A stretch of DNA of 64,000 nt from Catellatospora sp. TT07R-123. GTDB taxonomy: Bacteria; Actinomycetota; Actinomycetes; Mycobacteriales; Micromonosporaceae. A model generated the notes under the pieces. That model was given only the letters and a program-made list of their open reading frames with translations. It was not told where the DNA came from and ran no database searches. Numbering within the stretch: the first letter of the stretch is position 1; every line of letters begins with the position of its first letter. A program made the translations under genes and the position numbers. The DNA is taken from contig NZ_BNEM01000001.1 of NCBI RefSeq assembly GCF_018327705.1, positions 4,464,001 to 4,528,000 on the forward strand, written 5' to 3'. This document shows positions 17,045-25,597 of this stretch, piece by piece.

Positions 17045-18166
17045 TCAGTTGGCGGCGCCCAGCTCCCAGCTGGGCACGGGCGCCGGGGCCTGCATCGGCC
17101 CCGTGTACTCCATCAGGATCAGGGCGATGTCGTCGTCGAGCCGGTCCTGCACCCACTCCATCAGCGCCGACTCGACCGACGCGAGCCCGTCGGAGACGGT
17201 GCCGTGGCCCAGCAGTTTCCAGGCGCGGTCGGTGATCGGGAAGAACTCCCCGTCACGGCGCGCCTCGGCCAGCCCGTCGGTGAGCATCAGGAGCCGGTCG
17301 CCCGGCTCCAGGCGCTCCACCCGGCTGCGCACCACCGGCATGAAGCCCAGCGGCGGCGCCGGTGCGGGCGGGTCCAGGGTGATGACCTCGCCCCGGCGGA
17401 TGAGGATCGGCGCCGGGTGGCCGCAGTTGACGATGGTCAGCGTGCCGCCCCGCTCCTCGACCAGGCACGCCGTCACGAAGTCCTCGTCGCCGACGCTGCG
17501 GGCGACCGCCCGGTCCAGGTCCGCGACGATCGCGCGCAGGTCCGCGCGCTCATAGGCCACATGACGGTACGAGCCGAGCACGATGCTCGCCGTGCGTACC
17601 GCGTCCAGGCCCTTCCCGCGCACGTCCCCGATGATCATGCGGACGCCGTACGGCGTGTCCAGGGCTTCGTAGAGGTCGCCGCCGATGTCGGCGGCGGCGG
17701 TCGCGGAGATATAGCGGCCCGCCACCGACAGCGTGCCGACCTTCGGGCCGAGCGTGCGCAGCACCGCCTGCTGGGCGATGGTCGCGAGTTTGGCCAGCTC
17801 GGCGATGCGCTCGGCCTGCCGCTGGCGCACCATCGCCACCACCGCGGCGATGCCGCTGGCCAGGCCGACCCCGATCACGTTGATGAACGACGAGACGTCG
17901 CCCAGGCCGCTGAAGAACGCGAACACCGTGCCGGCCGCGGTGGCCACCCCGCCCGCGAACAGCACCGCCTGCCAGGGCGCGAACACCGCGGCCAGGAAGG
18001 GGACCGTCGCCATCAGGCCGACGTACCGGGCGGGCCTGCCGTCGGCGAGCTCCACGGCGCTGATCAACACGAGCAGCACGAAGGCCGCGCCGAGACCGGC
18101 GCGGAAACCGGGACTGAGCGGGCGTCCGCCCGACAGGGCAACTGGTATGCGTACGGCAACCAGCAT
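17045..18166 (-). CDS. Membrane-anchored SpoIIE-type serine phosphatase
   Basis: A 373-residue protein with about four N-terminal membrane segments (about residues 20-115) followed by a linker helix (RQRQAERIAELAKLATIAQQ) and a SpoIIE/RsbU PP2C-like phosphatase domain (about 140-355). Motifs include DIGGDLYEA, GDVRGKGLDA with metal-binding Asp, and DDIALILMEY near the end. Proteins of this kind dephosphorylate anti-sigma-factor antagonists in partner-switching pathways. No antagonist or anti-sigma gene lies nearby, so it is probably an orphan. The absence of PAS or GAF domains suggests the membrane region senses the signal. Confidence 0.87.
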   Translation of the reverse strand: MLVAVRIPVALSGGRPLSPGFRAGLGAAFVLLVLISAVELADGRPARYVGLMATVPFLAAVFAPWQAVLFAGGVATAAGTVFAFFSGLGDVSSFINVIGVGLASGIAAVVAMVRQRQAERIAELAKLATIAQQAVLRTLGPKVGTLSVAGRYISATAAADIGGDLYEALDTPYGVRMIIGDVRGKGLDAVRTASIVLGSYRHVAYERADLRAIVADLDRAVARSVGDEDFVTACLVEERGGTLTIVNCGHPAPILIRRGEVITLDPPAPAPPLGFMPVVRSRVERLEPGDRLLMLTDGLAEARRDGEFFPITDRAWKLLGHGTVSDGLASVESALMEWVQDRLDDDIALILMEYTGPMQAPAPVPSWELGAAN

Positions 18167-18336
18167 GCCTGATCAACTTGACGCCAACGCTCAGATTGTC
18201 CCCTCGGTGGATCACATTCTGTCCGGACGGACAGCTTTTCAAAGGGACATAGTCGAGTAAGGCGACGCGTCACGAGCAGCGCAGCGTTCAGCGCGGGCGA
18301 AGATACGCCCGGATTAATGACGTTTTGCCGGAACGC

Positions 18337-18921
18337 CTACTCGGCGGCGGTCGGCCAGGTCCGCCAGTTCAGGTACGAGCGCGACGCGGTCGGGCCGCGC
18401 TGGCCCTGATAGCGCGAGCCGTTGACGCTCGAACCGTACGGGTGCTCAGCCTCCGACGACAGGCGCAGCACGCACAACTGGCCGATCTTCATACCCGGCC
18501 ACAGCCGGATCGGCAGCGTGGCCACGTTGGACAGCTCCAGGGTCACGTGACCGGAGAAGCCCGGGTCGATGAAGCCCGCGGTCGAGTGCGTCAGCAGGCC
18601 GAGCCGGCCCAGGCTCGACTTGCCCTCCAGCCGGGCCGCGAGCTGGTTGCCCAGGGTCACGACCTCCAGCGTCGAGGCGAGCACGAACTCGCCCGGGTGC
18701 AGCACGAACGGCTCCCCGTCGCGCACCTCGACCATGGCGGTCAGGTCGTCCTGGCGCTCGGCCGGGTCGATGTGCGTGTACAGGTGGTTGTTGAAGACCC
18801 GGAACAGTCCGTCCAGCCGGACGTCGATGCTCGACGGCTGGACGAGGCTCGGCTCGAACGGATCGAGCTGGAGCTGGCCCGACTTGATCTCCGCTACCAG
18901 GTCGCGGTCCGAAAGCAGCAC
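18337..18921 (-). CDS. dcd: dCTP deaminase
   Basis: A 194-residue trimeric dUTPase-fold enzyme that deaminates dCTP; mycobacterial relatives are bifunctional and go on to dUMP. The signature is [20 protein letters not shown] at about residues 100-119, followed by [13 protein letters not shown] with the catalytic Glu. The C-terminal [16 protein letters not shown] is the lid tail of the family. The length (about 190 aa) matches bifunctional actinobacterial Dcd. The gene is monocistronic. A spacer of 170 bases separates it from the phosphatase gene downstream. Confidence 0.95.
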   Translation of the reverse strand: MLLSDRDLVAEIKSGQLQLDPFEPSLVQPSSIDVRLDGLFRVFNNHLYTHIDPAERQDDLTAMVEVRDGEPFVLHPGEFVLASTLEVVTLGNQLAARLEGKSSLGRLGLLTHSTAGFIDPGFSGHVTLELSNVATLPIRLWPGMKIGQLCVLRLSSEAEHPYGSSVNGSRYQGQRGPTASRSYLNWRTWPTAAE

Positions 18922-19195
18922 GACCGCCAGCCTAGTGCCAGCGCATCTTGTCGCGACCCGCAGGTCATCTGGGTGGTTTAGACCTCGCCGCCCTGGGTAT
19001 CACCTATCTGTCCAACCCCTGGGCACACGGCCCCGGGCTCCCGAACGTGGGGTCCGGGGCCTGCGCTGCGGGCAGCAAGATCACCGTTTTCGGTCATACC
19101 CCCATGCTGGAGTGAGCCTTGCGTCCCGAAGTCGCGATCACCGTATCCCCGCAAACCACCCGATCGGGGACGGCGGGCGTGTCTCGATAGCGCTC
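18922..19195. other. Intergenic region between dcd and the LexA-box gene
   Basis: About 270 bases without a supported gene. The right-hand part leads into the LexA box. A GC-rich imperfect stem, GGCCCCGGG... with ...CCGGGGCC near 19030-19070, could be a terminator-like fold, but the pairing is interrupted. No promoter can be assigned with confidence to dcd. Confidence 0.4.
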
Positions 19196-19211
19196 TCGAA
19201 CATTTGTTCGA
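19196..19211 (+). promoter_or_regulatory. LexA (SOS) box, perfect consensus
   Basis: TCGAACATTTGTTCGA at 19196-19211 matches every fixed base of the mycobacterial/actinobacterial LexA site TCGAAC-N4-GTTCGA. It ends 13 bases before the ATG of the PPOX-fold gene at 19225. A twelve-base exact match is not expected by chance in 64 kb. Confidence 0.85.
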
Positions 19212-19224
19212 TAAAGTCCCCGAC

Positions 19225-19737
19225 ATGGCTACCTGGTCCGAGTTCGCCGCCGCCACACCGTGGCTGGCCGAGTCGATCCGCGCCCTGCTGCACCAGTACG
19301 GGCCCGGCATGGGCTACCTGGCGACCGTGCGTGCGGACGGCGGTCCGCGCCTGCACCCGGTGTCCCCGATCGTCACCGACGAGGGGCTCTACTGCTTCAT
19401 CCTCGACACGCCCAAGCGCCGCGACCTCGACCGCGACGGCCGCTACGCGCTGCACGCGTTCCCGGCCGAGGACAGCGAGGTCGAGGCCTGCCTCACCGGC
19501 CGCGCCCACCCCGTGACGAGCCCCGTCACCGTGGACCACCTCGCGCGCACGCACCGGGCCGCACCTCTGGCCGACTGGCGGCTGTACGAGTTCGCCATCG
19601 AGACCGCCCTGCTGCACCGCCACGAGGAGGACACCCTGCCGGTGCTGTGGCGCGACCGCCGCGCGGCGCCACCCGAGCCCGTGCCCGCCGCCGACCGCCG
19701 GGGACACCGGCCCTACCTGCAATTACTGGCGGCCTGA
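19225..19737 (+). CDS. PPOX-class (pyridoxamine 5'-phosphate oxidase fold) protein
   Basis: A 170-residue FMN- or F420-binding split beta-barrel protein. ATVRADGGPRLHPVSPIVTD at residues 36-55 is the typical first-strand motif, followed by LYCFI and KRRDLDRDGRYALHAF. The C-terminal region (EDTLPVLWRD) fits the small PPOX-fold family of uncharacterised actinobacterial oxidoreductases. The ATG at 19225 starts at the normal N-terminus; the in-frame ATG-like GTT/TTT region upstream lies in the LexA box. No Shine-Dalgarno is seen, so the transcript may be leaderless. The LexA box suggests induction by DNA damage. Confidence 0.85.
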   Translation: MATWSEFAAATPWLAESIRALLHQYGPGMGYLATVRADGGPRLHPVSPIVTDEGLYCFILDTPKRRDLDRDGRYALHAFPAEDSEVEACLTGRAHPVTSPVTVDHLARTHRAAPLADWRLYEFAIETALLHRHEEDTLPVLWRDRRAAPPEPVPAADRRGHRPYLQLLAA

Positions 19738-19792
19738 ACGCCGACATCGACCCGCGGCGCTTACCTGCGTGCGTTACGGCCGTGACGTCAGG

Positions 19793-19798
19793 TACAGT
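19793..19798 (+). promoter_or_regulatory. -10 element of tRNA-Gly
   Basis: TACAGT at 19793-19798 lies 12 bases before the tRNA 5' end. No convincing -35 element is visible at the usual distance. Confidence 0.4.
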
Positions 19799-19809
19799 AG
19801 GGGCCGCTT

Positions 19810-19883
19810 GCGGGTGTAGTTCAATGGCAGAACATCAGCTTCCCAAGCTGACAGTGAGGGTTCGATTCCCTTCACCCGCTCCA
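19810..19883 (+). tRNA. tRNA-Gly (anticodon CCC)
   Basis: The 7-bp acceptor stem GCGGGTG/CACCCGC, the D arm GTTC...GAAC, the anticodon arm TCAGC-TTCCCAA-GCTGA and the T arm with TTCGATT form a full cloverleaf. The anticodon in the seven-base loop is CCC, reading GGG codons. CCA is encoded at 19881-19883. Confidence 0.95.
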
Positions 19884-19888
19884 CAACG

Positions 19889-19933
19889 AAGGCCCTGGTC
19901 AGGACGTTGATCCCGACCGGGGCCTTTGGTTTT
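19889..19933. terminator. Terminator of tRNA-Gly, overlapping the end of the GNAT gene
   Basis: AAGGCCCTGGTC (19889-19900) pairs with GACCGGGGCCTT (19915-19926), with one mismatch, around a 14-base loop, followed by TGGTTTT. It terminates the tRNA transcript and lies across the last codons of the convergent acetyltransferase gene. Confidence 0.8.
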
Positions 19934-20480
19934 GCGGCGCAGACTCAACGGGACGGCGTGCCGGCGGGCGCATACCGAGCCACTGGTCGGCGCCCCAGGC
20001 CTCGAACCGTTCCACCTCGATGAATCCCAGCTTCGCCGCGAGGCGCATCGAACCGGTGTTGGCGGTCTGGGTGGCGAGCACCACCGGCTCGCCGGGAAGC
20101 ACGCCGTCGAACCAGCCCAGCGCCGCCGAGCACGCCTCGGTGGCGTACCCGGATCCCCACGCCCGCGGCAGGAACAGATAGCCGAGATCGGCCTTCCCCA
20201 CGGCGGCCGGGCGGTGCTTCGTCGCCCTCCTGAGCAGGATCTGGCCGATCATCGCCCCGTCGAGGTCGACGACGAAGCTCCCGGGCCAGCGCTCAGGCAC
20301 CTCGGGCAGCTCGCGCTCAAGCACGTCACGCGGACGGGGGCCGCCGAGATAGGCGTTCACCTCCGGCGAGGCGAGCAGCTCGATGAACGCCGCACGGTCC
20401 CGCGCCTCGGACTCACGGAGCACAAGCCGCTCGGTCCTGATCGGCTCAGGCGGCCAGGCCGCGATTTCCAGGGCTTCCAT
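19899..20480 (-). CDS. GNAT-family N-acetyltransferase (RimJ/RimL type)
   Basis: A 193-residue acetyltransferase. It begins with IRTERLVLRESEARDRAAF (about residues 14-32), and the acetyl-CoA-binding motif RAWGSGYATEA lies near 105-115. The conserved NTGSMRLAAKLGF near 140-152 is also typical of the RimJ/RimL subgroup. Targets in this group are protein N-termini or small amines; the substrate here is unknown. The last four codons overlap the tRNA-Gly terminator, giving the tail QNQRPRSGSTS. It is convergent with the tRNA and divergent from the nitrilase gene. Confidence 0.9.
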   Translation of the reverse strand: MEALEIAAWPPEPIRTERLVLRESEARDRAAFIELLASPEVNAYLGGPRPRDVLERELPEVPERWPGSFVVDLDGAMIGQILLRRATKHRPAAVGKADLGYLFLPRAWGSGYATEACSAALGWFDGVLPGEPVVLATQTANTGSMRLAAKLGFIEVERFEAWGADQWLGMRPPARRPVESAPQNQRPRSGSTS

Positions 20481-20577
20481 CCGCGCACGCTAACAGACGG
20501 TCCTATGTCGAGCGGGATGGTCGATCGCGCGGACGCGGAGGACCCCGCGCCGACCGAGCCGGTGGAAGAATGCGGCG

Positions 20578-21405
20578 ATGACGCTGCGGATCGCCACCAC
20601 CCAGCCGGCCGGGAGCGCCGACGCACGCGAGAACGGTCGCAAGGCCCGGGAGCTGATGCGGCACGCCGCCGCGGCGGACGTCCGGCTCATCCAGTTCCCC
20701 GAGGGATTCCTGTCGGGGTATGCCAAGGAGCAGATCGCCGACTGGAGCGACGTCGACTGGACCGCTGTCCGTGACGAACTCCGCGGGGTAGCCGAGCTGG
20801 CCGCCGAACTCGGGATGTGGGTCGTGCTGGGCTCGGCGCACCCGCTGACACCGCCGCACCGCCCGCACAACAGCCTCTATGTGATCTCCGACCAGGGCCG
20901 GCTCGTCGACCGCTACGACAAGCGCTTCTGCTCGAACACCGAGATCACCGGCTTCTACAGCCCCGGTTTCGCACCGGTGGTGTTCGACGTCGACGGCTAC
21001 CGGTTCGGCTGCGCCATCTGCGTCGAGGTCAACTTCCCGCAGCTGTTCGCCGAGTACGAGCACCTCGGCGTGGACTGCCTGCTGCTGTCGGCCTGGCCCG
21101 TCGACAGGGTCTTCTTCCTCAAGGCCCAGGCGCACGCCGCGATCAACAGCTACTGGCTCAGCCTCTCAGTCCCGGCGCAGAGCGCCGACCTGATGTCCTC
21201 GGCGGTCATCGGCCCGGACGGCAGCCACCTGGCCTCCGCCGACGCCGCGACAGAGCTCGCGGTCGTGACCCTGGACCGAGGCGCTCCCGAGTTCCACATG
21301 GCACTCGATCTCGCCCGTCCCTGGCGCGCCGCGGCCGCCCAGGGCGACATCTACCGCAGCCGCCGCGTCGAAGACCCCCGCAGCGCCGACCGGACGTGCA
21401 TATAG
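20578..21405 (+). CDS. Carbon-nitrogen hydrolase (nitrilase superfamily)
   Basis: A 275-residue amidohydrolase of the nitrilase superfamily. The catalytic triad is visible as Glu42 (FPEGF), Lys115 (YDKRF) and Cys148 (CAICVEVNFP). SPGFAPVVFDVDGYRFG precedes the nucleophile in the usual way. The family hydrolyses amides or carbamoylated amines. The spacing and length fit a stand-alone enzyme. The ATG at 20578 begins right at the first beta strand. The C-terminal part after 250 is variable. It is monocistronic and ends at a 15-bp stem terminator. The substrate is unknown. Confidence 0.9.
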   Translation: MTLRIATTQPAGSADARENGRKARELMRHAAAADVRLIQFPEGFLSGYAKEQIADWSDVDWTAVRDELRGVAELAAELGMWVVLGSAHPLTPPHRPHNSLYVISDQGRLVDRYDKRFCSNTEITGFYSPGFAPVVFDVDGYRFGCAICVEVNFPQLFAEYEHLGVDCLLLSAWPVDRVFFLKAQAHAAINSYWLSLSVPAQSADLMSSAVIGPDGSHLASADAATELAVVTLDRGAPEFHMALDLARPWRAAAAQGDIYRSRRVEDPRSADRTCI

Positions 21406-21419
21406 CCGAGTCGTTGCCT

Positions 21420-21462
21420 GGCATCCGCGCGCTGGCGCGCTACTGATCAGCGCGCGGATGCC
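21420..21462. terminator. Bidirectional terminator
   Basis: GGCATCCGCGCGCTG (21420-21434) and its perfect complement (21448-21462) form a 15-bp stem with a 13-base loop between two convergent genes. Confidence 0.85.
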
Positions 21463-21518
21463 GGGACGGGCCCGACCGGGTGCTCCGGCCAGGCCCGTCG
21501 GCGTTCGGTGCGTACGCC

Positions 21519-23471
21519 TCAGCGGGCGGACAGCGCCGCGAGCAGTTCCTGCTTGTTGGCCGGCGGCGCGGGCGCGGCGGTCACCTGGATCGAGCCGACC
21601 GCCGTCGACCCGGCCGGGCCGCTGATCAGCGTGCCGAACTGCTTCAGCTGCGCCTCGGCGACCACGCCGCCGAAGACGAGCCCGGTCGTGATCGCCGGGC
21701 TGTGTCCCGACAGGAACGCGGCCGGCATCCGGTTGACGGCGCTCGCGGTGCCCGGCGTGAGCAGCAGCGGACCGCCGACAGCTCCCATCAGCGCTCCGCC
21801 GGCCAGCGCGTCCGGCCAGTTGGTGCCGGTCGCGAGGCCGACGTACCGCGGGCCGTGGCCGAAGAAGGCCGAGGCCACCATGCTGGCGGTGTGGTACCGG
21901 TCGGTGCCCTGGAACGGCCACGGCTGGTATGCCCCGGCGCTGAGCGCCCGGACCGCCTGCACGCCGATGCCGAGGCGTTCGGCCGGGTGCGTGTCGAGGT
22001 ACTTCTTGGTCGCGGCGGGCAGGGCGGTGTCGTTGGTCAGCACGACGACCGCGGACAGGGTGCCGCCCGGCACGTCGAGCGAACCGGCCGCCGCTCCGGC
22101 CGCCAGGCCGTCCGGGAAGTTCCGGCCGGTCGCGGCCATGATGATGTCCGGCGTCGGGTCGATCGCGTCGGCGATCTTCACGGCGGTGTCGTACCGGTCG
22201 GTGCCGGCGAGCCGGACGATGCGGTAGCCGAACGCGCGGATCGCGGCCTCGACCTGCGCCGACAGGGCGCCGGTGCTGCCCAGCAGGTACACGGTCGCGG
22301 TGGTGTTCGCGCCCAGCACCCGCTTGATCTCCGTCGCGGTCGCCGGGTTGAGCGAGGTGGGCGGGGTCAGCAGCAGCGGGCCCTGCTTGGCGGCGGCGAG
22401 CGCCGAGCCGCCGAGGGAGTCGGCGAAGTCGTCGGAGCGTCCCAACACGACCGCCTTGGCCGGGCGGCGGCGGTCTCCGGCGGCCCCGGCGGTCGCCCAG
22501 TACGACTGGGCGACGGCGGTGGCCGTCTCGAACCGGTTCCGGCCGGTGAGCCGGGCGACCGTGCCCCGCTGCTGCGACCGGTACGCCGGGATTCCGGTCA
22601 GCGCGGTCGGCGCGGACGCGCCACCGGCCGCCGCGACCGTGCGCACCCTGCCGCTCGCGGTGTCCCGGAACGCGATCGTGGCGCCGTCGCCGGACCAGGT
22701 CGGGTCGTCGTAGGCGGCGGTCGCGTCGGTGTCGATCCGGACCGCGCCGGTGCCGTCGGTCTTGACGGTCCAGATGTGGCCGCCGGACACGTAGGCCACC
22801 CGGGTGCCGTCGGGTGAGAACGCCGGGTTGGCGCCGTCGGCGAGCTTGCGGTAGTCGGCCTCGGTGCTGCCTGAGCCGTCCCAGAGCCACACCTGCGGGC
22901 CGGCGCCGCCCTTGGCCGGCTGCCGCTGCACCGCGACGCGCCCGTCGGGGCCGCCGTCGGGGTCGGTGAAGTAGGTCCCGCCGGTCTGCCAGTCCTCCGC
23001 CGGCGAGATCGTCTCTCGCCGGGAGCCGAGGATCACGTCGTATCCCCGGCGGTAGAGGACGGTCCCGTCCGAGTACACGAGCGTGCCGCCGTCGCCGACG
23101 AACGTCGGGTCGGTGTAGTGGCCGCTCACCGAGTCCACCACGGGCGTCGCACCCTGGGGGTCGTCGTAGCGCACGGTCACGATGCGGCCGCGCTGGTCGG
23201 CGAAGGCGGCCCGGCTGCCGTCGGCCGACCACTGGAGGTCGCTGACGGTCAGCGGCTCGTCCTCGTAGCAGTAGCCGTCGAAGCACCACTGCGGCGCCGC
23301 GAGGCTGGTGCCGTCGGCCAGCAGGATGCGGCCGCCGTCGACCGCGGTCAGGGTGCTGGAGGTGCCGGACGCGCTCGGGTGGCTCGCGTCGGCGGGGGCG
23401 GCGAAGACGGTGCCGAGGAGGGCGGCCGCCATCGCGGCGGCGGCCAGCGGCCGCCGGTGGGGAAGGTTCAC
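21519..23471 (-). CDS. Secreted cell-wall-binding repeat 2 protein with N-terminal beta-propeller
   Basis: A 650-residue exported protein. A GTG start at 23471 with a weak AAAGG ribosome site gives VNLPHRRPLAAAAMAAALLG, then AAPADA, a clear signal peptide (about 1-30). Residues 40-330 are WD40/PD40-like propeller sequence with repeats such as LQWSADGSRAAF, NPAFSPDGTRVAYVSGG and PTWSGDGATIAF. Three cell-wall-binding type 2 repeats (CWB2, PF04122) follow, beginning with VARLTGRNRFETA, IVRLAGTDRYDTA and PFQGTDRYHTA. CWB2 repeats anchor surface proteins to anionic wall polymers in Firmicutes and are also common in actinobacteria. The target of the propeller is unknown. Confidence 0.9.
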   Translation of the reverse strand: MNLPHRRPLAAAAMAAALLGTVFAAPADASHPSASGTSSTLTAVDGGRILLADGTSLAAPQWCFDGYCYEDEPLTVSDLQWSADGSRAAFADQRGRIVTVRYDDPQGATPVVDSVSGHYTDPTFVGDGGTLVYSDGTVLYRRGYDVILGSRRETISPAEDWQTGGTYFTDPDGGPDGRVAVQRQPAKGGAGPQVWLWDGSGSTEADYRKLADGANPAFSPDGTRVAYVSGGHIWTVKTDGTGAVRIDTDATAAYDDPTWSGDGATIAFRDTASGRVRTVAAAGGASAPTALTGIPAYRSQQRGTVARLTGRNRFETATAVAQSYWATAGAAGDRRRPAKAVVLGRSDDFADSLGGSALAAAKQGPLLLTPPTSLNPATATEIKRVLGANTTATVYLLGSTGALSAQVEAAIRAFGYRIVRLAGTDRYDTAVKIADAIDPTPDIIMAATGRNFPDGLAAGAAAGSLDVPGGTLSAVVVLTNDTALPAATKKYLDTHPAERLGIGVQAVRALSAGAYQPWPFQGTDRYHTASMVASAFFGHGPRYVGLATGTNWPDALAGGALMGAVGGPLLLTPGTASAVNRMPAAFLSGHSPAITTGLVFGGVVAEAQLKQFGTLISGPAGSTAVGSIQVTAAPAPPANKQELLAALSAR

Positions 23472-23596
23472 GAAGGTGCCTTTGAGAATGTGTAGATCTT
23501 TCGGTGCGGATGCCGAGTGTAAGCGATCCGCGGCACCTCGATACCGCCACTGACCTGCACATATACCAGCGGGACAGATGGGGCGGGCGGTGCGGC

Positions 23597-24292
23597 TCAG
23601 GCCCTGGCGGCCAGCGCGGCGACGAGCCGGTCGTGTTCGGCCTGGGTGCCGATGGCGGCCCGGTGCTCGGGGTGCTCGGTGTACCAGCGGATCGCGTCGG
23701 CGAGCAGGTGCGGGTGTACGGCCCAGCCCAGCGGCAGCGCACGCAGGCGGCGCAGGTTCGGCGGCAGCGCGTCCGGGTGGGTGTACGCCAGCGGCAGGGT
23801 CCAGCCGCGCTCCCCCGGCCGCGCCGGCAGGCCGGGTTGCAGCAACGCCCACGGGATCACCCTGCCGTGCCCCACGGCGCCGCCGACGCGGATCCCTTCC
23901 GGACCGAGATCCAGCCGGTACGGCCGCCACAGCGCCAGGCCGAGCACGACCGCCACCAGCACGGCCACCCCCAGGCTCGTCGTGGCGAACACCGAGGTGT
24001 CGCCGACCCGAACGACGGCCGTGTTGTACTGCATCGCGAGGACCCCGAGCAGCGTGAGGTACACCGAACGGCCGTAGGTCCGGAAGGCGGTGCCGGTCAC
24101 GGCGAAGCGCCTGGCCCGGCCGTTGGGTCTGATAAGTGCGGCCCCGATCAGCACCAGGCTCAGCACCAGCGTCAGCGCGCGGGTGGCGAACTCGACCAGC
24201 AGGTCTCCGCCGGTCAGCCAGGACAGCAGCGCGAAGGCGGACGTCGTGAGCAGGAGCAGCGCATACAGCCAGCGCAGGCGGGTGAGGGACAC
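23597..24292 (-). CDS. Unknown membrane protein with PH-like domain
   Basis: A 231-residue protein with four hydrophobic segments (about 8-28, 33-55, 78-95 and 103-120), followed by a soluble domain of about 110 residues rich in beta-strand (PYRLDLGPEGIRVG). That pattern recalls bacterial PH domains. HPEHRAAIGTQAEHDRL occurs near the C-terminus. The name is not recognised; similar proteins in actinobacteria are hypothetical. It lies beside another membrane protein of the same layout (24490-25533), which suggests common ancestry or co-function, but the two are separated by a hydrolase remnant. Confidence 0.6.
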   Translation of the reverse strand: MSLTRLRWLYALLLLTTSAFALLSWLTGGDLLVEFATRALTLVLSLVLIGAALIRPNGRARRFAVTGTAFRTYGRSVYLTLLGVLAMQYNTAVVRVGDTSVFATTSLGVAVLVAVVLGLALWRPYRLDLGPEGIRVGGAVGHGRVIPWALLQPGLPARPGERGWTLPLAYTHPDALPPNLRRLRALPLGWAVHPHLLADAIRWYTEHPEHRAAIGTQAEHDRLVAALAARA

Positions 24293-24373
24293 AGCGTGGC
24301 ATCGTACGAGGTCAGAGCAACCCCCGCTGACCCGTACCGGATGCTAGCGTGCCGGTCCCTGACCGATGCGCGC

Positions 24374-24487
24374 GTGTTCGACCTGATCGCCCCGGATGGG
24401 ACCCGCCTGGCGCTGCACGACTTCGGCGGTGCGGGCGAGACGGTGCTGCTGGTGCCGGGCCTGTGCGGCTACTTCCTCGGCGGCTGA
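24374..24487 (+). pseudogene. Remnant of an alpha/beta hydrolase N-terminus
   Basis: The frame from a GTG at 24374 encodes 37 residues with the start of an alpha/beta hydrolase fold: LIAPDGTRLALHDFGGAG, then VLLVPGLCGYFLGG, ending in TGA at 24485-24487. In intact relatives the strand after VLLVPGL reads into HG- or W-containing segments and on for another 230 residues. Here the frame stops at once, and the next gene on the opposite strand begins within two bases. No remaining hydrolase sequence is visible downstream in any frame. It is best read as a decayed or deleted gene, or as a short uncharacterised peptide. Confidence 0.5.
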
Positions 24488-24489
24488 GC

Positions 24490-25533
24490 TCAGACGCGGC
24501 CGGCGCCGAGGACGGACGCGACCACGACGGCGAAGGTGCCGCCCGCGAGCAGCCCGAGCACGATGGTGAAGAACCGGGGCCGGGTGCGTACGTCGCCGAG
24601 GGTGCGCTCGGCGGGGACGGCGGCGAGCAGCCCGAGGATCTTCGCGGCCGCGCGCAGCTGGGCCGGGCGCCGGTTGAGCCGGTCGATCGGCACGTCCCAG
24701 ACGGCGCTGACCCCCATCGGCACGGCCAGATGCCGGTACCCGGCGACCCGGACCCGCACGTGGTCGTCGTCGGCGAGGTCGACGCCGCCGATCAGGTGCC
24801 GGGGCACGTGGTAGACCCGGAACGCGGTGTGCAGGCTGAGCCGCCGCGGCGTGATGACGATCTTCACAGCGAGTCCGAGCAGGTAGAACGCGATGGCCAC
24901 GGGGATGAGCAGCCCCGCCACCACCGCGACGGTCTCCGGCGGGTCGACCACGGCCGCGATCGGGACCGCCACCGCGATGACGGCGACCATCACCGAGGCG
25001 AACCCGTCCCGCCGCCGCACCACGCCGCGGCTGCGCCGCCCCTGGACCTCCGGCTCGGGCATGTCGTCCAGGCGCGCCTCGTTCCAGCGGCGGCGGCGCA
25101 CCGTGACGATCCGGCCGCCGATGGCCAGGAACGCGGTGATCCCGGCGATCGTCGCGAGCACCGGCGGCAGCCAGTGCCCGGCCCGGCTGGCCAGCCCGTC
25201 GGCCGTCGCCACGGTGCCCGGATGCGCCGGGTCGAGGTAGACCGTCGGGTGGTCGCCGACCGCCAGCCCGGTGCCGAAGGCGCCGGTGAGCTCGGCCGTG
25301 TAGGTCCGGCCGCCGTAGTCGTACCGGACCACGGTGGTGTCGATCCGGTTGTGGTGGCGCACCGCGACGACGGCGGCGTCGGCCGGGGCCCCGTGGGTGA
25401 CCAGGCGCTCGACGTCGGCCCGCCCGCACAGGTACGTGACCAGCGCGGCGAGCCCGAACACCAGCGCCGCCGCCAGCCCGATGCCGGTCGCGCGCCGCGT
25501 CCACGCCCTCGGGTACGGCGTCGCCTCTGCCAC
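24490..25533 (-). CDS. DUF3592-like membrane protein
   Basis: A 347-residue protein with membrane segments near 18-38, 122-142, 185-205, 210-232 and 325-345. Residues 50-115 (VRYDYGGRTYTAELTG, YLDPAHPGTV) are typical of DUF3592, an extracytoplasmic beta-domain. Residues 230-310 are a second, PH-like beta domain (ITPRRLSLHTAFRVYHVPRH). The neighbouring protein at 23597 has a similar arrangement. The function of DUF3592 proteins is unknown. The start MAEATPYPRAW is followed at once by the first helix. The gene is transcribed away from the deacetylase at 26605. Confidence 0.7.
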   Translation of the reverse strand: MAEATPYPRAWTRRATGIGLAAALVFGLAALVTYLCGRADVERLVTHGAPADAAVVAVRHHNRIDTTVVRYDYGGRTYTAELTGAFGTGLAVGDHPTVYLDPAHPGTVATADGLASRAGHWLPPVLATIAGITAFLAIGGRIVTVRRRRWNEARLDDMPEPEVQGRRSRGVVRRRDGFASVMVAVIAVAVPIAAVVDPPETVAVVAGLLIPVAIAFYLLGLAVKIVITPRRLSLHTAFRVYHVPRHLIGGVDLADDDHVRVRVAGYRHLAVPMGVSAVWDVPIDRLNRRPAQLRAAAKILGLLAAVPAERTLGDVRTRPRFFTIVLGLLAGGTFAVVVASVLGAGRV

Positions 25534-25597
25534 GCGGACCTCCCCAGTTCCACCGGCTGCTTGATCGTGGCGCCCACCCTAGCGAGCGGCGGCAAAT

